Shown: piece by piece, positions 1 to 5,379 of the stretch | Layout: the number at the start of each line of letters is the position of its first letter | Position numbering within the stretch: position 1 is the first letter of the stretch | Assembly (NCBI GenBank): GCA_017454485.1 | Contig: JAFTCX010000049.1 | Location: forward strand, 1 to 41,805 | Direction of reading: 5' to 3' | DNA length: 41,805 bases | Source of the DNA: Clostridia bacterium | GTDB lineage: Bacteria > Bacillota > Clostridia > Oscillospirales > Acutalibacteraceae | The notes under the pieces: generated by a model | Told to the model about the DNA's origin: nothing | Database searches by the model: none | What the model saw: the letters and a program-made list of their open reading frames with translations, nothing else | Translations under genes and position numbers: made by a program

Positions 1-36
1 ACCCACTGATTCACTCGTATACGTGAATCAGTGGGT
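1..36. repeat. Dispersed palindromic repeat, copy 1
   Basis: Perfect 14-bp inverted repeat: ACCCACTGATTCAC at 1-14 and its complement at 23-36, around an 8-nt centre. The same core (CTGATTCAC / GTGAATCAG) recurs at 303-340, 343-386, 33643-33804 and 37810-37850. This copy touches the left edge of the window, so its true extent is unknown. Confidence 0.9.
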
Positions 37-53
37 ATCAAAATGTAACCGCC

Positions 54-94
54 CCTTTTTCGCGATTTTCGCGGTGCGAAAAGCGCGAAAAAGG
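54..94. repeat. Nested hairpin beside the four-way-junction element
   Basis: Two nested inverted repeats. An 11-bp outer arm (54-64 with 84-94) encloses a 7-bp inner arm (66-72 with 76-82) with a 3-nt loop. No T-run follows on either strand, so it is not a typical terminator. It ends immediately before the junction element that starts at 95. Confidence 0.75.
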
Positions 95-222
95 CGGCGG
101 GGCGAGCCGCACAGCGAACGCTGTGCGGTCAGCAGGGCGCAAGAACAACCTGCCATTTCCCGAAACGTACACCTGCGCCCTGCTGCAGCACCGCGCTGTG
201 CGCGGTGCTGCTCGCCCCGCCG
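95..222. other. Four-way-junction structured element, copy 1
   Basis: The bases pair into a cloverleaf. The closing stem is 95-107 with 210-222 (13 bp, no mismatch). Arm one is 108-116 with 119-127 (AA loop). Arm two is 130-141 with 174-185 (12 bp), with a 32-nt open loop 142-173. Arm three is 187-196 with 200-209 (TGT loop). Only three bases at the junction are unpaired. The arm-two loop holds ACAACCT at 145-151. The same fold and loop motif occur at 37885-37999 with different stem sequences. It could act as RNA or as a DNA cruciform. No open reading frame here is credible. This is not a family I recognise. Confidence 0.7.
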
Positions 223-225
223 GTG

Positions 226-278
226 TGCGCACGGCGCAGCCGTGCGCAAAAACGCCGCAGGCCGAAAGGCCTGCGGCG
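226..278. repeat. Two further strong hairpins
   Basis: A 10-bp perfect hairpin (226-235 with 239-248, GCA loop) is followed by an 11-bp perfect hairpin (253-263 with 268-278) capped by a GAAA tetraloop. They lie between the junction element and the next palindromic repeat. The whole of 1-390 is therefore hairpins with no gene. Confidence 0.8.
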
Positions 279-302
279 CCATACGTCTGCGTATAGTCTG
301 TG

Positions 303-340
303 TACCCGCTGATTCACTCTGATATGTAAATCAGTGGGTA
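303..340. repeat. Dispersed palindromic repeat, copy 2
   Basis: TACCCGCTGATTCAC at 303-317 pairs with 326-340 apart from two wobble positions. Same family as copy 1. Copies 1 and 2 bracket the hairpin cluster 54-278, as if they marked the ends of one composite element. Confidence 0.85.
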
Positions 341-342
341 CC

Positions 343-386
343 AAAGGGCTGCTCATTTCACGTTCTGCGTGAATCAGCAGCCCTTT
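343..386 (-). terminator. Terminator of the HAD phosphatase gene, made from the palindromic repeat
   Basis: Read on minus, a stem of about 19 bp (343-362 with 368-386, one bulge and one mismatch) starts 10 nt after the HAD stop codon and ends in a short T-run. The stem contains CTGATTCACG, the core of the dispersed palindrome, so the repeat seems to have been recruited as a terminator. Confidence 0.65.
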
Positions 387-396
387 CATTGAAAAT

Positions 397-1041
397 TCAC
401 TTGGAATCCTTTTCGACCAGATGGATGTTCCACCCCGTATCGACCTTCTTTTTCACCGTCTTCATGGTGTTCTCGTCCAGGTCCGGCCAATCGTTCACGG
501 TGCTCGCCTTGTTTGTGACCAGATGGGCCTTTTCCGCGCACAGCGCAAGGGGCGTGTCGGCAAGCGAATCGGAATAGAAGTTTTCGATCATCGGGAACCC
601 GTGATCAATGATGTATTTGGACTTTTCCTTGGCATACATCAGATTGTTGACGAAAACGCCGAATTCACGGTCAAATTCCGACGCTATGTAGTTGACGCCC
701 AGCCGCTTTGCAATCGGTCCGATGATGCAGGCCGGCGAAGCGCTGATGATCAGATCGTCGGGCCGTTTCTGCGCCAAATACCACGCGGAAATGCGCTTTT
801 CATACTTATCCCAGTAGCGCTCGATCTGTTCGTCAAAATCGTCAACCATCGTCAAATAGCTGAACATCCTGCGCTGCATCAAATAATTGGGGATCTTTCC
901 GGTTTTGTACTGAATCAGGCTTTTCAAAACGTGCGGAAGATAAGTAAAGCAAAGCTTGGGATGGCGGATGAGACACCAGCGTGCGAAGCCGATGGAACAA
1001 TCCGAATAAAAAATGGTTCCGTCAAAATCGTATACATTCAT
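397..1041 (-). CDS. HAD-IB family phosphatase
   Basis: A 214-residue haloacid-dehalogenase hydrolase. Motif I is DFDGT at residues 5-9 (Asp5 nucleophile, Asp7 general acid). Motif II is the Ser in IISAS, and motif IV is SDSLADTPL. The family removes phosphate from small metabolites or phospholipid head groups in the cytosol; SerB and phosphatidylglycerophosphatase C are relatives. The substrate cannot be read from sequence. The ATG at 1041 was chosen because GGAGAG sits 6 nt upstream and the DxD motif begins at residue 5. The longer frame (to 1155) adds 38 residues with no homology signal. It has its own promoter and terminator, so it is probably monocistronic. Confidence 0.85.
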   Translation of the reverse strand: MNVYDFDGTIFYSDCSIGFARWCLIRHPKLCFTYLPHVLKSLIQYKTGKIPNYLMQRRMFSYLTMVDDFDEQIERYWDKYEKRISAWYLAQKRPDDLIISASPACIIGPIAKRLGVNYIASEFDREFGVFVNNLMYAKEKSKYIIDHGFPMIENFYSDSLADTPLALCAEKAHLVTNKASTVNDWPDLDENTMKTVKKKVDTGWNIHLVEKDSK

Positions 1042-1114
1042 GTGATTCTCTCCTTCTGCGCCTGTGCACGCGCGAAAAACAAGCCTTTTAAAAAGACGTA
1101 TGATTCTAAAATCA

Positions 1115-1143
1115 ATTGTAATACATTTGCCGGCCGTTTTCAA
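1115..1143 (-). promoter_or_regulatory. Promoter of the HAD phosphatase gene
   Basis: On minus: TTGAAA (1138-1143), 17-nt spacer, TACAAT (1115-1120). It lies about 75 nt upstream of the chosen start. Confidence 0.6.
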
Positions 1144-1175
1144 GACCGGTAGCACAAAAAAACAAAGAAAAAAGA

Positions 1176-1197
1176 AAAAGCCGCTGATGCGACTTTT
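1176..1197 (-). terminator. Terminator of tRNA-Gln
   Basis: On minus, a 9-bp stem (1189-1197 with 1176-1184, one G-U) with a 4-nt loop. It is followed by a T-rich stretch (A-run on plus 1166-1179) just after the encoded CCA. Confidence 0.75.
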
Positions 1198-1204
1198 CTT
1201 TACA

Positions 1205-1278
1205 TGGCTGCGGATCTAGGATTCGAACCCAGACATACAGAGTCAGAGTCTGCTGTGCTACCCTTACACAAATCCGCA
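1205..1278 (-). tRNA. tRNA-Gln (anticodon CUG)
   Basis: A 74-nt cloverleaf on minus. The acceptor TGCGGAT pairs with ATCCGCA. The D-arm is GTGT/GCAC with GG in the loop. The anticodon stem is GCAGA/TCTGT around the loop CTCTGAC, giving anticodon CTG, which reads CAG. The T-loop is TTCGAAT. CCA is encoded at 1205-1207. The U1-A72 pair and G73 discriminator are glutamine identity features of bacterial tRNA-Gln. It is a single gene with its own promoter and terminator. Confidence 0.95.
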
Positions 1279-1290
1279 ACAACATGAGAT

Positions 1291-1319
1291 ATTATACACG
1301 AGCAAACGGAAAATGTCAA
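1291..1319 (-). promoter_or_regulatory. Promoter of tRNA-Gln
   Basis: On minus: consensus TTGACA (1314-1319), 17-nt spacer, TATAAT (1291-1296). It lies 13 nt upstream of the mature 5' end and is one of the strongest promoters in the window. Confidence 0.85.
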
Positions 1320-1355
1320 GGCTTTTTTGAAAAAAGATGGGAAAACAGAAAAAAG

Positions 1356-2087
1356 TTATGCGTTCATCTCGTTTTGCGCCGCAATCATCGTGTCAGGATA
1401 GTTACCGATCAGCGCATCTACGCCCAGTGCGGACAGCCGTTTGACATCCTCCGGCTCATTTACCGTGTAGGTATTGATCTCACGCCCCTGCGCGTGGATT
1501 TCACGGACAATCTCAGGCTGAAGCGTCACGAACCACGGGTGGCAGCACTCCACACCGCGCTCCTTTGTATAAGCGCCGAACGCCGCCAGCCAGTCGCCGG
1601 TCAAAAAGCCGCACTTGATTTCCGGCGCAATCTCCTTGCAGCGCAAGACGGTGTAGTGATTGAAGGAGGAAAAGATGATTTTTTCCTCCAGGTGATACGC
1701 GCGAACCATCTCGATCACGCGGCGTTCAATCGTCGGGTACTCATACACACCGGTTTTCAGCTCAATGTTTGTAATGAGCGGAAGATCCTTCACATAATCG
1801 AAGTATTCCTCCAGTGTCGGAATCGCGTTAAAGCCGTATTTGCCGGCAAACGACGCGGAATAATCGAATTTGCGCAGCTCCTCGAGCGTCATATCCTTGA
1901 CACTGCCGCTGCCGTTGCTGGTGCGGTCAATCGTTTCGTCGTGGATGATGACCAGCTTGTTGTCCTTGGTCAGATGCACGTCCAGCTCAATGCCGTCCAC
2001 ACCGGCCTCCACCGCCTTGCGGAAGGAAAGCATGGTGTTCTCAGGGTAGTTGCCGCTGAAGCCTCTGTGACCGAAAATTTTAGACAT
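1356..2087 (-). CDS. Glycerophosphodiester phosphodiesterase
   Basis: A 243-residue GDPD-family TIM barrel. The signature residues are HRG (His7 region), ELDVHLTKD (Glu34, Asp36, metal ligands) and HD with His49. The family hydrolyses glycerophosphodiesters to glycerol-3-phosphate and an alcohol. No signal peptide is seen at the chosen start, so a cytosolic enzyme is likely. The ATG at 2087 (MSKIFGHRG) follows an AGAAGAGAT Shine-Dalgarno-like stretch; the frame upstream is AT-rich promoter sequence. It belongs to phospholipid turnover or glycerol-3-phosphate salvage. No partner gene is adjacent. Confidence 0.92.
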   Translation of the reverse strand: MSKIFGHRGFSGNYPENTMLSFRKAVEAGVDGIELDVHLTKDNKLVIIHDETIDRTSNGSGSVKDMTLEELRKFDYSASFAGKYGFNAIPTLEEYFDYVKDLPLITNIELKTGVYEYPTIERRVIEMVRAYHLEEKIIFSSFNHYTVLRCKEIAPEIKCGFLTGDWLAAFGAYTKERGVECCHPWFVTLQPEIVREIHAQGREINTYTVNEPEDVKRLSALGVDALIGNYPDTMIAAQNEMNA

Positions 2088-2133
2088 AGATGATCTCTTC
2101 TTTCTCTTTGTGTTCTGCATATTGCCAAAGTGA

Positions 2134-2161
2134 ATTATACTCCAAAAGTCAAAAGATGCAA
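2134..2161 (-). promoter_or_regulatory. Promoter of the GDPD gene
   Basis: On minus: TTGCAT (2156-2161), 16-nt spacer, TATAAT (2134-2139). Confidence 0.6.
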
Positions 2162-2206
2162 GGGGTTTGCGCGTCTTTTTCTGAAATCGGCAGTTTCCAC
2201 AAAAAA

Positions 2207-2241
2207 CAAAAAAAGCTACGCAAATTTTCATTCGCATAGCT
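2207..2241 (-). terminator. Terminator of the surface-protein gene
   Basis: On minus, a 12-bp stem (2230-2241 with 2214-2225, one wobble) with a GAAA loop, followed by T7. It begins 17 nt after the stop of the gene at 2259. Confidence 0.9.
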
Positions 2242-2258
2242 TGATATTTACCTTGAAA

Positions 2259-3215
2259 TTACTCTTTCTTCATCAGGCAGACAAACGCTGCAGCCGCCGC
2301 GACGGAGATGGTGCCGATTGCAACAAGAACAGCGGAGGTGTCGCCAGTGTTCGGTGTCACAGCGTCGGTGGAATAGCTGCCGCTGTAATCAGAGGAACCG
2401 GAAGAGCTGCTGTCGCCGCCGCCGAGCATGGAGCCGAGGCTGCTGATGTCGCCGGATTTGACAACGTCGCCGAGACCGATGAACAGGTTCGCAAAGAAGT
2501 TCACGATATCGTTATCCATCATGCCGTCCAGGAAGGAGGTGTCGATGCCGAGAGACTGCAGACCGCCCTTGAGACCGTCTGTCAGGCTCGCAACCATATC
2601 GCTCACGCCGCTGGCCGCGTCGCCGCCGAGACCGCCGCCAAGACCGCCGAGCAGGCTGGTGATGTCGAAGGAACCGAGGTCGATGCCGCTGGTCAGGGAG
2701 GCAAGGTCAAGACCGCTGCCGCTGAACACGCCGCCGATCATATCTTCCAGCGCGCTGAGGTCAAAGCCGCCGCCCGCGGAAGCATCGGTAAACATGGAAG
2801 CAATGCTACTCGGATCGGAGACCACGTTCGGCAGCCAGGACATATCCACGCCGCCCAGAAGACCGGACAGGTTGGAAAGGCTGGAATCGCCGGTTGCGGC
2901 GCTGCCGTTTGCGGGCACGCTGCCGTTGGCAAGGCCGGAGATCGCGTCGCTCAGTTCGCTGAGCTTGCTGTCCTTCGCGTCGCCTTCGCCAACAAGGGAG
3001 CCGAGCTGATTTTTCAGGGAATCGAGATCCACGCCCTGCAGATCCAAACCGTCCAGAATGGAGGTCAGTTCCGAATCAGACAGCGAGGAGATATCTACGC
3101 CTTCCAGTGCGCCGGCGAGAGAGTCCAGATCGAGACCGTCAGCGGCAAGCGCCGAAGGAACGATCAGGCACAGGCACATCATAACTGCCACAACAATGCT
3201 GAAAACTTTTTTCAT
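2259..3215 (-). CDS. Secreted surface protein, D/S/L-rich, with a sortase-like C-terminus
   Basis: A 318-residue protein of unknown function. Residues 1-25 form a clear signal peptide ending in PSALA-A. The body is low complexity with recurring D-x-x-S-L and L-D-G-L units and Gly-rich stretches; no enzymatic motif is seen. The C-terminus reads TPNTGD, about 20 hydrophobic residues, then MKKE. This matches the layout of an LPxTG-type sorting signal with a variant xPNTG pentapeptide, so the protein is probably wall-anchored by a sortase not in this window. The ATG at 3215 follows an AAAGGA site; the longer frame would add 13 polar residues before the signal peptide. It has its own promoter and terminator. 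Confidence 0.75.
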   Translation of the reverse strand: MKKVFSIVVAVMMCLCLIVPSALAADGLDLDSLAGALEGVDISSLSDSELTSILDGLDLQGVDLDSLKNQLGSLVGEGDAKDSKLSELSDAISGLANGSVPANGSAATGDSSLSNLSGLLGGVDMSWLPNVVSDPSSIASMFTDASAGGGFDLSALEDMIGGVFSGSGLDLASLTSGIDLGSFDITSLLGGLGGGLGGDAASGVSDMVASLTDGLKGGLQSLGIDTSFLDGMMDNDIVNFFANLFIGLGDVVKSGDISSLGSMLGGGDSSSSGSSDYSGSYSTDAVTPNTGDTSAVLVAIGTISVAAAAAFVCLMKKE

Positions 3216-3276
3216 TTTATTTTCATCCTTTCCGTTCTCTATGCATTCACGCAAGATATTACCCTATCACTGATGT

Positions 3277-3305
3277 ATTATACAACATCTTTTATCAAAA
3301 TTCAA
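3277..3305 (-). promoter_or_regulatory. Promoter of the surface-protein gene
   Basis: On minus: TTGAAT (3300-3305), 17-nt spacer, TATAAT (3277-3282), about 60 nt upstream of the start codon. Confidence 0.65.
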
Positions 3306-3349
3306 TAGCTAATCTTATAATTTTTAAAAAATTATCTGCCTGTTTTTGG

Positions 3350-4336
3350 TTAGTTCCACGTGATGTAAACATCCAGACCGGAGACGGAATAGGTTTTATC
3401 CTTGACAAAGCCGTTGCTTTCCAGCGAAGCGGTAAACAGACCGAGCATTTTCTTGTCCTTCATCGTCAGGCGTGCGCGCATGGAGAGCTCGGAGCGGTCA
3501 CGGAAGGAATTCAGCGAACCGGGCACGAAGCCGGTGCACCACCAGTATTTCCCGTAATCGCGGGTCAAACGCTCTTCGCCGTTACGATAAAAGCTCATGG
3601 ACATATACAGCGCGTCCTCGTCGCTCACAGCGTCGTAGTGTACGCCGTCGTCGTCCGTCGGCTTATAGTAGCAGCCGATTTCGCTGCCGACAAAGACCAG
3701 CCCGTACTGCCCCTTCCAGAACTGGATGAGCCAGTCCTTTTTCTTATAAGTGAACTTCACGCGGAACGTGTCGTAATAGAAATTCAGGAACGGCGCACCG
3801 ATGTCATACAGCGCGTTGAAGCCGAAATTGCGCTGCCAAGGGTCGTTGACCGTATAATAGTAGTTGCCGTCTTTGTTGTACTGATAGCCGAGGAAGCCGT
3901 TGGAAAACACGGCGGCGCGCTGAATAACCTGTTGCGCCTCTTCCTCCGCTGTGGTTTTCGGCGCAGCGGTCGTCGTTGTGTTCAGCGTAAAGCTGTTCGT
4001 GGTGGGCGCCGTGGTGGTCACGGTGTTGTAGTCGATCGTCGGAATCTCGGTCTCCTCGGTCGCGCTTGTTAAATCGGCCATATCAAAGGTCGTGAACAGA
4101 TCGGTGTTCATCGTCTCATCGGTCGGCGCAATGAGCTGCGAGGTTTCCAGCGGTGCCGCGGTTTCGCTCGTCTGCGACTCGCTCGGCACTGCCTGCTGAT
4201 CCATGGAAGAAATGGTGACCGGCTGTTCGGTTGTCAGGTTGTTGTTGATCATCCGCACGGCAAAAAACGAGCCGGCGCAAAGGACGGTCAATACCGTCAC
4301 GATGATGATCGTTGTTTTCGGTTTATCCAGTCGCAC
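3350..4336 (-). CDS. Membrane-anchored WKGQYG-domain protein (DUF4474-like), paralog 1
   Basis: A 328-residue protein of unknown function. A single N-terminal membrane segment (about residues 8-28) acts as anchor. A Thr/Ser/Pro-rich linker (about 35-135) follows, then a domain of about 180 residues running to the C-terminus. Landmarks are LGYQY, WQRNFGF, FTYKKKDW, FWKGQYGL and YWWCTGF. The same domain is found at 31355-32692 and 36461-37789. Those copies have an Ig-like domain and a C-terminal anchor, so this one carries the domain in the opposite topology, still outside the cell. It resembles Pfam DUF4474, named from memory and unchecked. The start is GTG with AGGAGG 8 nt upstream. It lacks three cysteines that the other two share. 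Confidence 0.75.
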   Translation of the reverse strand: MRLDKPKTTIIIVTVLTVLCAGSFFAVRMINNNLTTEQPVTISSMDQQAVPSESQTSETAAPLETSQLIAPTDETMNTDLFTTFDMADLTSATEETEIPTIDYNTVTTTAPTTNSFTLNTTTTAAPKTTAEEEAQQVIQRAAVFSNGFLGYQYNKDGNYYYTVNDPWQRNFGFNALYDIGAPFLNFYYDTFRVKFTYKKKDWLIQFWKGQYGLVFVGSEIGCYYKPTDDDGVHYDAVSDEDALYMSMSFYRNGEERLTRDYGKYWWCTGFVPGSLNSFRDRSELSMRARLTMKDKKMLGLFTASLESNGFVKDKTYSVSGLDVYITWN

Positions 4337-4391
4337 AATAGAGACCTCCTGTATTTTTCACAAAAAAGAACGCCAATTTTCGTTACTATAT

Positions 4392-4420
4392 AGGATAACA
4401 GAATTTTTTTGAAAGGTCAA
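4392..4420 (-). promoter_or_regulatory. Promoter of WKGQYG paralog 1
   Basis: On minus: TTGACC (4415-4420), 17-nt spacer, TATCCT (4392-4397). A small inverted repeat (4428-4433 with 4444-4449) lies between it and the tcdA stop and may be a weak tcdA terminator. Confidence 0.6.
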
Positions 4421-4458
4421 TAGAAAAGAAGAAACTTTTCAACTTCTTCGCTGCTTGT

Positions 4459-5184
4459 TTACAATCTTTCCAAACCGATCAGATCTTTGATGACCGCGCC
4501 GGCAAGCAAAAAGCCCGCCACCGGCGGCACAAACGGCACCGACCCCGGCACACTGCGTCTGCTTTGCTGCGCTTTTTCCGTGCAGTCCCCTTTTGGCTCA
4601 AGCGGCGGCTCCGGCGACCAGACGACCCGCAGCGAGGTGATGCCGCGCTTGCGGCATTCATGGCGCATCACGCGTGAAAGCGGATCGCCCGACGTTTCAA
4701 ACAGATCGCACACGCGAAAGAGCGAGGGGTCCAGCTTGTTGCCCGTGCCCATGCAGGAAATCAGCGGCACGCCGCTCTTTTTTGCGCGTTCGGCAAGGGT
4801 GAGCTTTGCCGCGACGGTATCGACCGCGTCGATAATATAATTGTATAAAGAAAGGTCGATCGCATCGGCGCTCTCCGGCAAGTAAAACAGATCGTGCACC
4901 GTCACGGCGCACTGCGGATGGATCGCGTGCACCCGCGCGGCAGCAGCCTGCGTTTTCTTTTGGCCGAGCGTGTCATGCGTCGCAATGAGCTGACGGTTGA
5001 GATTGCTGGGAGAAACGCTGTCGTTGTCGATCAGATCAAGCGCACCCACACCGGCGCGTGCAAGCGCTTCCACAGCCGCGCCGCCGACGCCGCCGAGACC
5101 GAACACCGCCACACGCGCGTGCGCGAGCCGTTCGGTCGCCTGTTTGCCGAGCAGCAGTTCGGTTCTTGCAAAGGGATGGTCCAT
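4459..5184 (-). CDS. tcdA: tRNA threonylcarbamoyladenosine dehydratase (TcdA/CsdL)
   Basis: A 241-residue E1-like ThiF/MoeB-fold enzyme. It uses ATP to cyclise N6-threonylcarbamoyladenosine at position 37 of ANN-decoding tRNAs to the hydantoin form (ct6A). Visible motifs are GLGGVGG at residues 29-35 (nucleotide loop), the DNDSVSPSNLNRQ segment and SCMGTGNKLDPS. The last is characteristic of TcdA rather than ThiF or MoeB. Two in-frame ATGs are close together. The first (5193) overlaps the AAAGGATG site, leaving no spacing, so the second (5184) is preferred. It is transcribed divergently from the Cthe_2159-like gene. Confidence 0.92.
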   Translation of the reverse strand: MDHPFARTELLLGKQATERLAHARVAVFGLGGVGGAAVEALARAGVGALDLIDNDSVSPSNLNRQLIATHDTLGQKKTQAAAARVHAIHPQCAVTVHDLFYLPESADAIDLSLYNYIIDAVDTVAAKLTLAERAKKSGVPLISCMGTGNKLDPSLFRVCDLFETSGDPLSRVMRHECRKRGITSLRVVWSPEPPLEPKGDCTEKAQQSRRSVPGSVPFVPPVAGFLLAGAVIKDLIGLERL

Positions 5185-5213
5185 AGCCCTCATCCTTTCT
5201 GAAAAGCTGCCCT

Positions 5214-5242
5214 ATTATACCCCCAAAGCGCAGGAATGTCAA
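5214..5242 (-). promoter_or_regulatory. Promoter of tcdA
   Basis: On minus: TTGACA (5237-5242), 17-nt spacer, TATAAT (5214-5219). Full consensus, back to back with the repeat array at 5263-5301. Confidence 0.85.
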
Positions 5243-5262
5243 AGTTTTTAAAAATATTTAAA

Positions 5263-5317
5263 TTTCAGCTTTTTTTCAGCTCTGTTTCAGTTTCGTTTCA
5301 GAAATTGCCGCTATACT
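5263..5317 (+). promoter_or_regulatory. Four TTTCAG direct repeats at exact 11-bp steps plus a -10 box
   Basis: TTTCAG occurs at 5263, 5274, 5285 and 5296, each separated by 5 nt. A -10 box TATACT follows at 5312-5317, 10 nt after the last repeat, and the -35 position (5289-5294) has no consensus. Tandem hexamers on an 11-bp period directly upstream of the -10 are the known layout of OmpR/PhoB-family response-regulator sites, such as the B. subtilis PhoP box. Inference: the downstream gene is switched on by a two-component system that is not in this window. Confidence 0.75.
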
Positions 5318-5379
5318 ACAGACAATCCAAACAGCACCGGAGCAGCAAGCCCGGGCAAAATTCAAAGGAGGATTAACTT

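Noticed and set aside
28-389. Small frames of 60-99 codons on both strands over the left intergenic region
   Set aside because: They are dominated by Arg, Ala and Cys from GC-rich hairpins and change composition with every stem; structure explains the sequence better than coding.
1-390. CRISPR array
   Set aside because: The repeats differ in sequence and spacing; there are no regular spacers and no cas genes.
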